Assembly: GCA_016703945.1 (NCBI GenBank)
Contig: JADJBC010000007.1
Location: forward strand, 186,001 to 250,000
DNA from: Candidatus Aalborgicola danicus
GTDB taxonomy: Bacteria; Pseudomonadota; Gammaproteobacteria; Burkholderiales; Burkholderiaceae_C
Length of the DNA stretch: 64,000 nucleotides
Reading direction: 5' to 3'
Shown: one piece after another, positions 28,401 through 37,447 of the stretch
Numbering within the stretch: the stretch's first letter is position 1
Layout: every line of letters starts with the position of its first letter
Position numbers and translations under genes: made by a program
Notes under the pieces: generated by a model
What the model saw: only the letters and a program-made list of their open reading frames with translations
Database searches by the model: none
Told to the model about the DNA's origin: nothing

Positions 28401-29538
28401 GGCGGACTCCGGTCGATGTGTCGGACTTGTGAGTGCCCAGCAAGCGCAACACGCGGCTCAAACCCCAGGCCAACCCAGGCGCAATGACGTACACCATGGC
28501 GCCAGAGAACAACACGATGAAACCCTGCAACATGACCACCATGTCCCGGCTGAATCCGCGAACCTCAAACGCCACCTCGGCCCCACCCTGGAACAAAGCC
28601 CCAAACAAAATGCTGGCCAGGACAATGCCGACCGGGTGGTTGCGCCCCATCAGGGCAACGGCAATCCCGGTAAAACCCGCACCACTGACAAACTCCAACA
28701 GCAACTTGCCGTGCACACCTGCAATCTCGTTCATGCCAACCAGTCCCGCCAAGGCTCCTGACACCGCCATGGCAATCATGATCTGGCGGCGTGGCTGAAT
28801 GCCGGCATACTCCGCAGCGCCAGGACTGGACCCCACCGCACGCAAGTGGTATCCGGCCCGGGTGCGCCACAAGAAAAGGTAGACCCCCCAAGCAGCCAAG
28901 GCTGCAATCAGCACACTCAAATTCAGAGGGGAGGCTGGCCATTCGATACCGAACCAGGAAAAAAATACATGCATACCGGGCAACTTGGCTGACTCGGAGA
29001 AAGCTATGCTTTCTACCGACATGCCTCCCGGGGGCCGCAGATGGTTGACCAAAAGGTAGACCAACAGCGTGCTGGCAATAAAGTTGAACATGATGGTGGT
29101 GATCACCACATGGCTACCCCGATACGCCTGCAAATAGGCCGGCACAGCAGCCCAGGCCATGCCAAACAAGGCGCCGGACAGCAGCATCAGCGGCAGCATG
29201 ATCCAAGCCGGCAAAAAAGCCGAAAACCACAGTGCAACCAAGCCTGTGCCAAGGCCTCCCAAAACAGCCTGCCCCTCGCCACCGATATTGAACAAACCGC
29301 CATGGAATGCCACGGCGACCGCCAGCCCAGTAAACACAAAAGTGGTTGCGTAATACAGCGTGTAGCTGAAGCCGCGGGCAGTGCCAAAGGCACCATGCAC
29401 CAGAACTGCAATCACCTCGGCGGGGTTTTGTCCAACCAGCGCCACCACACCCGCTGCCACCAGCAGCGCGACCAACAGGCACACAATTGGCAACAACACG
29501 AGGTCGGCCCATCGGGGCAAGGTTTGCTCAGCGTTCAT
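28393..29538 (-). CDS. Nucleoside ABC transporter permease (first subunit)
   Basis: This 381-residue permease contains ALVGQNPAEVIAVLVHGAFG near the N-terminus and FNIGGEGQAVLGGLGTGL in the loop that contacts the ATPase. Together these identify the NupP/YufP-type partner. Several long hydrophobic segments follow. Its ATG overlaps the ATPase stop (ATGA), and its stop overlaps the start of the second permease. Confidence 0.88.
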   Translation of the reverse strand: MNAEQTLPRWADLVLLPIVCLLVALLVAAGVVALVGQNPAEVIAVLVHGAFGTARGFSYTLYYATTFVFTGLAVAVAFHGGLFNIGGEGQAVLGGLGTGLVALWFSAFLPAWIMLPLMLLSGALFGMAWAAVPAYLQAYRGSHVVITTIMFNFIASTLLVYLLVNHLRPPGGMSVESIAFSESAKLPGMHVFFSWFGIEWPASPLNLSVLIAALAAWGVYLFLWRTRAGYHLRAVGSSPGAAEYAGIQPRRQIMIAMAVSGALAGLVGMNEIAGVHGKLLLEFVSGAGFTGIAVALMGRNHPVGIVLASILFGALFQGGAEVAFEVRGFSRDMVVMLQGFIVLFSGAMVYVIAPGLAWGLSRVLRLLGTHKSDTSTGVRHG

Positions 29539-31079
29539 ACACGCTCCTCCCCGACCATCAGCAGGCCCAAACGGGCCTCGGTGCAGTCATCAATGGCCAA
29601 TTCACCAGTCACACGCCCTTGGTTCATCACAATCACCCGGTTGGAGAGTGCCAGGATTTCGTCCAGCTCGCTGGACACTACCAACACCGCACAACCGGCG
29701 TCCCGCATGGCCCGCAGTTGTGAATAGATAAACTCAATCGCACCAATGTCCACGCCCCGCGTCGGTTGTCCCACCAACAGCACCTTGGGCGATTGTCCCA
29801 GCTCGCGGGCCAGCACCAGTTTTTGCTGGTTGCCACCCGAAAAACTGCGGCTTAGCAGATCGGGATTGCGCGGGCGCACATCAAAACGCTCCATCATCGC
29901 AGACGTTGCCGCTTGCATGGCCCCATGGCTCATCCAGCCGCCGGACGCATATTCTGGCAGTCCGTCGTAGCCCAGCACGGCTGATTCCCAGGCGACGAAG
30001 TCCATTACCATAGCCCTGGCATGGCGGTCCTCAGGCACATGGGCCAGGCCCAAACTGCGGGCTTTATGGGGGTCCAGCCAGCCAGCGGCATCGAACCTAC
30101 GGCCGCCCAAATTCAGCTCACCGTGAGACGGTGCCAGCATGCCAGACAACACATCCAGCAACTCGCTTTGTCCGTTGCCAGACACACCAGCGACGCCGAC
30201 AATTTCACCGCTGCGCAAACTCAGACTCACACTGTCCAGGCGCACCACGTCCATGACGTCCCGCACGGTCACACCTTGAGCGTGCAGCAGCACCTCACCG
30301 GTTGGCTTGAGGGTTTCCTCCAAACGGCCCATTTGTACTTTGCGCCCTACCATGGCTTCGGCCAGGCCCTCGATGGAGGCCTGCGCAATGGGCATTTCAT
30401 GCACCACACAACCCGCACGCATCACCGTAACCTGGTCACACAGGCGCATGACTTCCTTCAGTTTGTGGGTAATCAACAAAATGGTCGTGCCTTGCCGGCG
30501 CAACAGGCGCAATACATCAAACAGCTGCTCGGTTTCCTGCGGCGTGAGCACCGCGGTGGGCTCATCCAGAATCAGAATTCTTGCGCCACGGTACAGGGCT
30601 TTCAAGATTTCAAGCCGCTGTCTGTCACCAACCGGCAGGTCCGCTACCAGCACATCCAGCGCAACATGCAGCCCGGTAGACTGCATCAATGCGTTCAATT
30701 TGGTGCGAACCTGCGCGTCGGCACGCCGCAGCAGCCAATGGGGTTCAGCACCCAGCATCACGTTTTCCAGCGCGGTCAGCGTATCCACCAGCATGAAATG
30801 CTGGTGCACCATGCCAATGCCCAGAGCGATAGCGTCATCCGCATTGCGGATGTTGGCGGCACGGCCAAAAACCTCGATGTTGCCCGCTTCCGCCTGGTAA
30901 AAACCGTACAGAACCGACATCAAGGTGCTCTTGCCAGCACCGTTTTCACCCACGATGCCATGCACGGTACCGGCAGGCACCGCAAGATTCACATTGGCAT
31001 TGGCTGCAACGGCGCCAAAACGCTTGCAAATACCGCTCATGCGGACCGCGTAGGCCGCATTCACGGCGTCGTTCACCAT
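29535..31079 (-). CDS. Nucleoside ABC transporter ATP-binding protein (two cassettes)
   Basis: The 514-residue protein has two ABC domains. The first is complete: Walker A GENGAGKSTL, signature region LPVGDRQRLEI, Walker B ILILDEPTAVL. The second has VAGVSGNGQSELLDVLSG, SFSGGNQQKLVLAREL and VLLVGQPTRGVD. In the second, the Walker A lysine is replaced, as is usual in this sugar/nucleoside family. It is fused at the start to the bmpA stop (TGATG) and overlaps the next permease gene. Confidence 0.93.
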   Translation of the reverse strand: MVNDAVNAAYAVRMSGICKRFGAVAANANVNLAVPAGTVHGIVGENGAGKSTLMSVLYGFYQAEAGNIEVFGRAANIRNADDAIALGIGMVHQHFMLVDTLTALENVMLGAEPHWLLRRADAQVRTKLNALMQSTGLHVALDVLVADLPVGDRQRLEILKALYRGARILILDEPTAVLTPQETEQLFDVLRLLRRQGTTILLITHKLKEVMRLCDQVTVMRAGCVVHEMPIAQASIEGLAEAMVGRKVQMGRLEETLKPTGEVLLHAQGVTVRDVMDVVRLDSVSLSLRSGEIVGVAGVSGNGQSELLDVLSGMLAPSHGELNLGGRRFDAAGWLDPHKARSLGLAHVPEDRHARAMVMDFVAWESAVLGYDGLPEYASGGWMSHGAMQAATSAMMERFDVRPRNPDLLSRSFSGGNQQKLVLARELGQSPKVLLVGQPTRGVDIGAIEFIYSQLRAMRDAGCAVLVVSSELDEILALSNRVIVMNQGRVTGELAIDDCTEARLGLLMVGEERV

Positions 31080-32059
31080 CAGTATTTGCAGGCGTTGTCA
31101 GCCATGTAATCGGCGGCCTTGACCTTGCCGCTGATGATGTCGGCTTTGATGGCGTCGACCTTCTTCTTCATGTCGGCGCTAACCAGCTTGGCGTTGTGTT
31201 CATCCAGGGCGTAGTCCACACCGCCCTCCTTCAGCCCTAACACCGAGACACCGGGTTTGTGTCCCTTGGCCACGTTGTAGACCGCCACATCGACCTTTTT
31301 GATCATGGAGGTCAGCATGGTTCCGCTTTGCAGATGGTTTTGATTACTGTCTACGCCAATGGCCAGCTTTCCGCCGTCTTTGGCCGCCTGGTAAACACCC
31401 ATGCCGGTGCCGCCAGCCGCTGCAAACACCACGTCTGCGCCTTTGGCGAACTGCGCTTTGGCGAGTTCACCACCGCGTGCCGGGTCACTCCAGGCAGCGC
31501 CGGTGGTGCCAGTCATATTGGCAAACACCTCGGCCTTAGGGTTGACGTACTTGGCACCCTGCTCGTAACCACACTGGAACTTGCGGATGAGCGGGATATC
31601 CATGCCACCCACAAAGCCGACCTTGCCACTCTTGCTGGCCATCGCTGCCATGGCGCCGACCAGAAAGCTGCCTTCGTGCTCCTTGAACACCACCGATTGC
31701 ACATTGGGCAGGTTCACCACCATGTCGATGATGGCGAACTGCAGCTTGGGAAACTCCTTGGCGATTTTTTCAATGCTAGAGGCTTGGCCAAAACCGATGC
31801 CAATGATGGGACTTGCACCCCGTTCGGCCATGCGACGAATGGCCTGTTCGCGCTGCGATTCGTTGGCAATTTCAAAGTCGAGGTAGGGCTTGCCGGTTTC
31901 CTTCTTCCACTGCTCCATGCCGCGGTAGGCCGCTTCATTAAAAGATTTGTCGAATTTGCCACCCATGTCAAATACGACAGCCGGCTCGGCAGCGACCTGA
32001 AAACTTGCAGCCAGGGCTACGCCCAACAAACCCAAGCGCGCCACATTTTTTAAACTCAT
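31079..32059 (-). CDS. BMP-family nucleoside-binding protein
   Basis: This 326-residue periplasmic binding protein has a signal peptide (MSLKNVARLGLLGVALAASF, cleavage near VAAEP). It also has the family motif VVFDMGGKFDKSFNEAAYRG, close to the PnrA/Med/BmpA FDxGGxxDKSFN pattern. There is no lipobox cysteine, so it is soluble in the periplasm. It is the first gene of the importer operon and lies divergent from the ribokinase gene. The catabolic genes opposite support nucleosides as the ligand. Confidence 0.9.
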   Translation of the reverse strand: MSLKNVARLGLLGVALAASFQVAAEPAVVFDMGGKFDKSFNEAAYRGMEQWKKETGKPYLDFEIANESQREQAIRRMAERGASPIIGIGFGQASSIEKIAKEFPKLQFAIIDMVVNLPNVQSVVFKEHEGSFLVGAMAAMASKSGKVGFVGGMDIPLIRKFQCGYEQGAKYVNPKAEVFANMTGTTGAAWSDPARGGELAKAQFAKGADVVFAAAGGTGMGVYQAAKDGGKLAIGVDSNQNHLQSGTMLTSMIKKVDVAVYNVAKGHKPGVSVLGLKEGGVDYALDEHNAKLVSADMKKKVDAIKADIISGKVKAADYMADNACKY

Positions 32060-32162
32060 ATCGACCCTTTGTTGACTAAATGATCAGGAAAAATAGCACA
32101 AGGATAGTACCCCGGCATGCCCCTTGCAATCAGGGTGATTCCCTAGCGCAAAAATTGGGCCA

Positions 32163-32184
32163 ATTGTATTTTCCACTACACAAT
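32163..32184. promoter_or_regulatory. Candidate operator in the divergent nucleoside promoter region
   Basis: Inverted arms ATTGT and ACAAT, 12 bp apart, lie between the divergent bmpA and ribokinase genes. The 157-bp gap must hold both promoters, so a shared operator is expected; this short palindrome is only a candidate. Confidence 0.25.
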
Positions 32185-32216
32185 GGACCCCCCGAAATGC
32201 TGACACGGAACACTTC

Positions 32217-33164
32217 ATGATACTGGTAGCTGGCTCATCCAACCTGGATTTTGTGGTCCAGGCCCACCACATACCCGCGCCGGGTGAGACAGTTTTGGGT
32301 CGGGATTTCAAAACCTTTCCCGGTGGCAAAGGGGCCAACCAGGCCGTAGCCAGCGCCCGCGCCGGTGGTGTAGCCACGAGCTTTCTAACCGCAATGGGCA
32401 ACGATACCTTTGCCGATCCCATCGAAACGTCCCTGCATGAAGCATCAGTACTCACCCACATCGTGCGCAGCGAAGACCAACCCACGGGCACCGCTTTCAT
32501 TTGTGTGTCAGACGATGCGGAGAACGCAATTACCGTGGCGCCGGGGGCTAATTTGGCATTACAGGCCGAACATCTGCCTAATTTGCAGGGAATAAGCCAT
32601 TTGCTGATGCAATTGGAAATTCCATTGGCAACCGTTGCGGCATATGCCGGCGCCGCACGCCAACAGGGCGTGTGTGTTGTTCTCAACGCAGCGCCAGTTC
32701 AGGAGTTACCTGCCGCGCTACTTGAAAGCATCGACGTACTGGTTGTCAACGAAGGGGAACTGGCAACGCTGTCCAGGCACAACGGAACCGTTGCCGAGTG
32801 TCTGGAACGGATTGCTGTTCCCACTGTGGTGGTGACTTTGGGACACCGCGGTTCGTGTGCACGGCTCAACGGCACCTTTCTGGTGCAACCCGCCTACCCG
32901 ATCACCCCCATTGACACGACCGCTGCAGGCGACACATTTTGCGGTAGTTTGGTTGCGGCCTTAAGCCTCGGCCTGACCATGCGCCAAGCCCTGCAGTCAG
33001 CCGGTGCCGCGGGTGCCCTGGCCTGCACACGCCTGGGTGCACAATCCAGCATCCCAAAAATGGCAGAAGTGGCTGATTTCCTGGCCCGACAACCGGCTGC
33101 CAGCGCTGACGCGCTGGATACGCTAGGCGCCTATTGCGGCCTGCCAGCGGGCACTTATTCCTGA
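32217..33164 (+). CDS. rbsK: Ribokinase (PfkB family)
   Basis: The 315-residue kinase begins MILVAGSSNLDFVVQAHHIP and contains TFPGGKGANQAVASARAGG. The catalytic motif DTTAAGDTFCGSLVAAL carries the active-site aspartate. Ribokinase phosphorylates ribose at O5, which feeds ribose released from nucleosides into the pentose phosphate pathway. It lies 10 bp before the nucleoside hydrolase gene, which would generate its substrate. Confidence 0.9.
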   Translation: MILVAGSSNLDFVVQAHHIPAPGETVLGRDFKTFPGGKGANQAVASARAGGVATSFLTAMGNDTFADPIETSLHEASVLTHIVRSEDQPTGTAFICVSDDAENAITVAPGANLALQAEHLPNLQGISHLLMQLEIPLATVAAYAGAARQQGVCVVLNAAPVQELPAALLESIDVLVVNEGELATLSRHNGTVAECLERIAVPTVVVTLGHRGSCARLNGTFLVQPAYPITPIDTTAAGDTFCGSLVAALSLGLTMRQALQSAGAAGALACTRLGAQSSIPKMAEVADFLARQPAASADALDTLGAYCGLPAGTYS

Positions 33165-33174
33165 TCGACAACTG

Positions 33175-34170
33175 ATGACCACCAACGCCCCTCGCAAAGT
33201 CATTTACGACACAGACCCTGGCGTGGACGACGCCATGGCCCTGTATTTCGCCCTGGCCCACCCCGGCATCGACATTATTGGAATCACAACCACCTTTGGC
33301 AATGTAGCCGTCGAACAGGCAGCCATCAACGCGCTCTACCTCACGGCCATCACCAAGCGGAATATCCCGGTCACCCGGGGCGTCGGAACCCCATGGGTCA
33401 AACCTGGTGAGGCCCCACCGGACTTTATTCACGGAGCCGATGGCCTGGGCAATCTCCCCAACCGTAGCGCCACCAGCAACACCCTGGACCCCCGCGCGTC
33501 GGCCCAGTTCATTGTGGATATGGCCCGTGCGCACCCGGGTGAAATCACCTTGGTGGCGGTGGGCCCACTGGGCAATCTGAGCCTGGCGTTGAAACTGGCA
33601 CCTGAGCTACCGTCCTTATTGCGTGAAGTCATCATCATGGGCGGCACGGTGGATGAGCCGGGCAATGTGTCACCGGTGGCAGAAGCCAACATCTGGAACG
33701 ATCCGCATGCAGCGGATGCGGTATTCACAGCCCCCTGGAAATTGACGATGGTGGGGTTGGACGTGACTCACCGCGTGGTCACTGAACTCGCCCTGTTCAA
33801 GAAAATAGCCGACCACCATGGCCACATCGCCACCGACACTTTGCACCATGCGGTTGCGTTCTATGCCACGTTTTACAGTGGGCTGCACAAGCATCTGGCT
33901 CTAAATCCTGGCTGTTTCGCCCACGACCTGTTGGCTTTTATCTACCTGGTCAGTCCCGACTTATTCAAGTTAGAAAGCGGGTGTATACGTGTGGCCACTG
34001 ACGGTATCGCGCAGGGTCAAACCATGCTCAACCGCCGCAACTACATTGACTACCCGCAGGCGGGTTGGGGCCGGCACCTGCCCTTGACCGATGTCTGTAT
34101 GCAAGTGGATTCCGCAGGCTGCCTGGCTTTGTTTGAGGACACTTTGATGTCCAACTGGCTGAACGCTTGA
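33175..34170 (+). CDS. Inosine/uridine-preferring nucleoside hydrolase
   Basis: The 331-residue enzyme carries the N-terminal calcium-binding cluster YDTDPGVDDAMALYFALAHP. It also has VAVGPLGNLSLALKL and IIMGGTVDEPGNVSPVAEAN, typical of IunH/Rih proteins. These enzymes split ribonucleosides to base and ribose. Base specificity cannot be read. It sits between ribokinase and the oxygenase, in a tight three-gene operon opposite the nucleoside importer. Confidence 0.9.
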   Translation: MTTNAPRKVIYDTDPGVDDAMALYFALAHPGIDIIGITTTFGNVAVEQAAINALYLTAITKRNIPVTRGVGTPWVKPGEAPPDFIHGADGLGNLPNRSATSNTLDPRASAQFIVDMARAHPGEITLVAVGPLGNLSLALKLAPELPSLLREVIIMGGTVDEPGNVSPVAEANIWNDPHAADAVFTAPWKLTMVGLDVTHRVVTELALFKKIADHHGHIATDTLHHAVAFYATFYSGLHKHLALNPGCFAHDLLAFIYLVSPDLFKLESGCIRVATDGIAQGQTMLNRRNYIDYPQAGWGRHLPLTDVCMQVDSAGCLALFEDTLMSNWLNA

Positions 34171-34180
34171 GAGGCTGAAC

Positions 34181-35023
34181 ATGCATTTACCCGTCGTTGA
34201 CTTCCGCAGCCCCACCGCTGCCCAAGACTTTTGCCGCAGCCTGCATGAGACAGGCTTTGGTGTATTGCGTAACCACCCCTTGGACCAGGCCACGGTTGAA
34301 AGGATTTACGCGGAGTGGTTGGCGTTTTTTCAAACGGAAGCCAAACACCAGTACCTGACCGACCCGGCCACACACGACGGCTACTTCCCGCCATCGGTGT
34401 CCGAAATTGCCAAGAACAACACCCGGCGCGACCTGAAGGAGTTTTTCCACATTTACCCCTGGGGACGTTATCCTGCCGAGGTATCCGACGCCGCACGACG
34501 GTACTACACACTGGGCAGCGAGTTGGCCGCCACCCTGCTCAACTGGGTCGAGGACAACTCTCCCGCCGACATCAAGGCCCGGTATTCGGTGCCGCTGCCC
34601 AGCATGCTGGACGGCAGCGACCACACGCTGCTGCGCGTACTGCACTACCCGCCGCTGCGTGGTGACGAAGAACCAGGTGCCGTGCGCGCCGCAGCCCATG
34701 GCGACATCAATTTGCTAACCATCCTGCCAGCTGCCACCGAGCCTGGCCTGCAGGTGCTGGGCAAGGACCAGGCCTGGCACGACGTACCCTGCGACTTTGG
34801 CCTGTTGATCGTCAATATTGGTGACATGCTGGAAGAGGCCTCGGGCGGCTACTACCCGTCCACCGTCCACCGGGTGCTCAACCCCACGGGCGCAGCGGCC
34901 ACCAAACCACGCATTTCCCTGCCCCTGTTTTTGCATCCCCGCCGCGACGTGGTGCTGTCCGACCGCTACACCGTGGGCAGTTATTTTGACGAACGCATGC
35001 GGGAGTTGCGGGGAGAGGCTTGA
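34181..35023 (+). CDS. 2-oxoglutarate/Fe(II)-dependent oxygenase, isopenicillin N synthase-like
   Basis: The 280-residue protein has an N-terminal non-haem dioxygenase segment (MHLPVVDFRSPTAAQDFCRS, TGFGVLRNHPLD) and the jellyroll with HGDINLLTIL (iron ligands His and Asp), TVHRVLNP (third ligand His) and RISLPLFLHP (the 2-oxoglutarate-binding arginine and serine). The iron site is intact. Its position 11 bp after nucleoside hydrolase suggests oxidation of a base, nucleoside or sugar. Thymine hydroxylase and pyrimidine deoxynucleoside dioxygenase are known enzymes of similar chemistry; the substrate here is unproven. Confidence 0.82.
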   Translation: MHLPVVDFRSPTAAQDFCRSLHETGFGVLRNHPLDQATVERIYAEWLAFFQTEAKHQYLTDPATHDGYFPPSVSEIAKNNTRRDLKEFFHIYPWGRYPAEVSDAARRYYTLGSELAATLLNWVEDNSPADIKARYSVPLPSMLDGSDHTLLRVLHYPPLRGDEEPGAVRAAAHGDINLLTILPAATEPGLQVLGKDQAWHDVPCDFGLLIVNIGDMLEEASGGYYPSTVHRVLNPTGAAATKPRISLPLFLHPRRDVVLSDRYTVGSYFDERMRELRGEA

Positions 35024-35087
35024 CGGGTTGACCGATTGGCGGTTGGTTGGCGGGTTAGTCGACAGGTTGGTTGGCAGATTGGTTGGC

Positions 35088-35240
35088 GGGGCCGGTGGGC
35101 CGGGTGTCCCGTCTCTGGCCCACGCTCGCGGGCGGGTGTTTTGGGTTCTCTTTTGTTACTGCGCTAACGCTGTGGTTGGTTCGCCGGTTCTGTGGCGGCC
35201 GCGAATGGGGCCGACGAAGGGACACCCGGCCCACCGACCT
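35088..35240 (+). repeat. Family-C inverted-repeat element, copy 1
   Basis: Outer arms GGTGGGCCGGGTGTCCC and GGGACACCCGGCCCACC are exact inverted repeats about 110 bp apart. The interior, with GCTCGCGGGCGGGTG and TTCTGTGGCGGCCGC, aligns along its length to the reverse complement of the element at 38510-38662. No coding capacity is visible. It resembles a non-autonomous miniature element or a structured repeat. Confidence 0.65.
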
Positions 35241-35259
35241 TGCGTGGCATCGCGTCGAT

Positions 35260-35315
35260 CGCTACAAAATACATAGCTATTCATGTAGATTTTGCGAGGG
35301 CTAGACGCCAATTTT
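35260..35315 (+). repeat. Family-A repeat at the end of the ubiD remnant
   Basis: The stretch CATAGCTATTCATGTAGATT followed by TTGCGAGGGCTAGACGCCAA and TTTTGCTT matches the family-A pattern. Read on the minus strand it provides the last codons and stop of the broken UbiD fragment. Confidence 0.6.
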
Positions 35316-35600
35316 GCTTGTAGTCGCCCTGGGTCGCAACGATCCGGACCGCACACTGTTGCGCATCCGCATCCATCGTGATGGAGCACCCCCACTCGCA
35401 CTGGGTCTCGCCCGGCCACTTGTTGGTGACGTCCAGCCCCATCTTGCTGCACCGGCCGCTCATGGGTGAGGCAAAGTCCAAGTAGTCGATTGGCGTGTCC
35501 TCCATCATCATGGAGTCGCGCACCGGGTCCAAGCGGGTGGTCAACGCCCAGATGACTTCCTTCCAGTCGCGCACATCGACGACGATGACTATGTGTGCAT
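35281..35600 (-). pseudogene. UbiD-type decarboxylase, C-terminal remnant
   Basis: The reverse strand reads VRDWKEVIWALTTRLDPVRD, then ENTPIDYLDF-like EDTPIDYLDFASPMSG and MGLDVTNKWPGET, a strong match to the C-terminal part of UbiD (4-hydroxy-3-polyprenylbenzoate decarboxylase). The first about 350 residues are absent. Before the match is only VHAHIVIVVD, which looks like a shortened form of the preceding UbiD strand. After REWG-like CEWG the tail is divergent and ends inside a family-A repeat. It is a dead fragment; a complete ubiD presumably lies elsewhere. Confidence 0.75.
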
Positions 35601-35692
35601 GAACTGGCGCAGAGGGCAGTACCGAGCGAACAATGAAATGGCAACTCGACGGCGGCCAACCACAGCGTGTTCGGTTGACAATCAGTTAGGCG

Positions 35693-36124
35693 CTATTGCA
35701 AGGAAAGGTGACTGGATAGCTTCTCGACGAAGCATCTCATCTCCGACAAAGGGACTATTGCATGAAAGCCGACATCGTTCGTATATTCAAAAGAATGCAC
35801 GTCGCCACTAGCAGGCACGGGTTTAACTCGAAAGTGAGCGACTGAGTGCCGAAGATTGGCGACAAGACCGCGCAAGGTGCTGGGATTAGGATTTGTCTTT
35901 GTCGAGCGACCTGGACACTTGATCGACGTATCGCTGAGGCCCCAGTTAGCCAATTCCGAAAAAGGGACCTCAGGAATTGCCTCGAGAACAGTCTCTTTTG
36001 GTACAACGAGTAAACCAAGCAAGCAATTCACCAGAAGCGTAGCTTCAAATGGACCCGAATAGCCTTGCACGATCTTCAAGGTGTGCTCGCTAAAAGTGCG
36101 CTCAAAGTTTGATAAATAACTCAC
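35693..36124 (-). CDS. HEPN-family protein (pEK499_p136-like)
   Basis: The 143-residue helical protein begins MSYLSNFERTFSEHTLKIVQ. It carries LRHSVAHFRVKPV, an R-x4-H motif typical of HEPN nucleases and related to the plasmid pEK499 p136 HEPN family. HEPN proteins are commonly RNases in toxin-antitoxin or defence systems. No MNT nucleotidyltransferase partner is adjacent. It lies in a region rich in fragments and base-composition change, so it was probably acquired. Whether it is active is unknown. Confidence 0.6.
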   Translation of the reverse strand: MSYLSNFERTFSEHTLKIVQGYSGPFEATLLVNCLLGLLVVPKETVLEAIPEVPFSELANWGLSDTSIKCPGRSTKTNPNPSTLRGLVANLRHSVAHFRVKPVPASGDVHSFEYTNDVGFHAIVPLSEMRCFVEKLSSHLSLQ

Positions 36125-36392
36125 GAGACATTCCTATTTTGAACTTAGTGTAGATGAGTGCACTTAAAGCCACTGAGGTCGACGGCGTTAGTGTAAGTGC
36201 GGCCCTCCACACGGCATCGGCACTGGTGGCTACGCGCAGCTCGCCGCCCAGGGCCTCATTGAACTTCGTGCGGCCACCGCGCAATAGGCCGGCAACTGGT
36301 ATCGCGAAACACTGCCTGGAACCTGCGTCGTCGTCGCCAGCATGAATGCCAACGTATACTGACCTTCCTCTATCGACCAGGAAGAAGGTCAT
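36102..36392 (-). other. Unrecognised open frame upstream of the HEPN gene
   Basis: From an ATG at 36392 the minus strand encodes about 96 residues (MTFFLVDRGRSVYVGIHAGD...LGGELRVATSADAVWRAAL). It overlaps the HEPN start by 23 bases. The middle is GC-rich and reads like an authentic protein, but I recognise no family. The start also overlaps the opposite-strand lipoprotein leader region. It may be another gene fragment, as elsewhere in this segment. Confidence 0.22.
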
Positions 36393-36394
36393 TG

Positions 36395-37357
36395 ATGTTT
36401 CGGAAGTTTTTTTGTTTGCCAAATTTGACCGGCTATGCAGCGACCGGTGTATCGATAATCGCATTATCTGCTTGCGGTCCCTCACCAGAAATTGCGAAAT
36501 ATAAGGAACAAACCGAAGTTTTACAGCGACAGTTGGACGCGTTAATTGTGGAGCGTAACTCGCTCAAATCGCGAATTGAGGAGCTTTCAAACACTCCAGG
36601 GCTGCTATTAACTAAAGTTGCGGAACCCGCGGCAACTGGAAAGCTTGAGGAAGCAGAAACAGCACTCCATACGATCAAGGAAAAGTATCCGCTGGCACCA
36701 GAGGCCATGGAAGCACAAAAGTTGGTGGATGTACTGCGAATCAAGCAAGAGAAACAGCAGGAGGAAGATCATCGTCTACAAGCGCAAGGGTTCATGGCGC
36801 TCAAAATCTCACCGGTAATTGATGCAATTGGAATCAAAATCAGTGTCGGCGTACCCAACTTTACTAAACAGTTTGTCTTCGACCGTTATGGCGATAGGTA
36901 CCATTTCCTTAATGCGGATAGAGACCATAAGTTCGTGGTGATAGGCTTGAGTGCGACGGCGGAAAAAGGGGTCGGCGACCCGGAGTTACCTGGCTTCGCA
37001 CTCTATTGGGCTGACGGCAAGCAACTGCGTAAGATCGACAATTTTGATTTGCGGTTTGCGCGCTGGGAGGACTACGCCACTTATTTAGGCAACTATGGCG
37101 ATAGTCGCAACGACTTTGCGAAGACTGCAACAGTCCCTTTCGCGATAGGTGCCCATGGTTCTGACGAACGACTAGCAAATCGGCCACTGTACGTGGTCGC
37201 AACCACCCATGGTTGTCAGAAGCGTCAATACAAACGATTCCATCAGCCGCCAGAATACTACGTTGCCGAATGTGCCGATCTTGCAGAAACTCTTAGCTTG
37301 GCGTCTTTCTCTACTGGGCAAGGCAAATTGACACTGGTCCGTCGAATCGACAAATAG
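36395..37357 (+). CDS. Hypothetical lipoprotein with coiled coil
   Basis: The 320-residue product has a lipoprotein signal peptide ending IIALSACGPSPE, with the lipobox LSAC giving Cys near residue 34. A coiled-coil segment (about 40-75, with YKEQTEVLQRQLDALIVERN) and another helical stretch rich in K, E and Q (to about residue 130) follow. A C-terminal globular domain is unrecognised. A GGAAGAAGG ribosome-binding site precedes the ATG at 36395. Codon use is more A+T-rich than the surrounding housekeeping genes, consistent with acquisition. Confidence 0.65.
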   Translation: MFRKFFCLPNLTGYAATGVSIIALSACGPSPEIAKYKEQTEVLQRQLDALIVERNSLKSRIEELSNTPGLLLTKVAEPAATGKLEEAETALHTIKEKYPLAPEAMEAQKLVDVLRIKQEKQQEEDHRLQAQGFMALKISPVIDAIGIKISVGVPNFTKQFVFDRYGDRYHFLNADRDHKFVVIGLSATAEKGVGDPELPGFALYWADGKQLRKIDNFDLRFARWEDYATYLGNYGDSRNDFAKTATVPFAIGAHGSDERLANRPLYVVATTHGCQKRQYKRFHQPPEYYVAECADLAETLSLASFSTGQGKLTLVRRIDK

Positions 37358-37447
37358 CTCAAAGAGACGCCACAACGACCACCTTCAATCACAGTTCAAA
37401 CACTCAGTCCGGTAGTCTTAATGAGACGACCAACTTGTCGACGAGCA

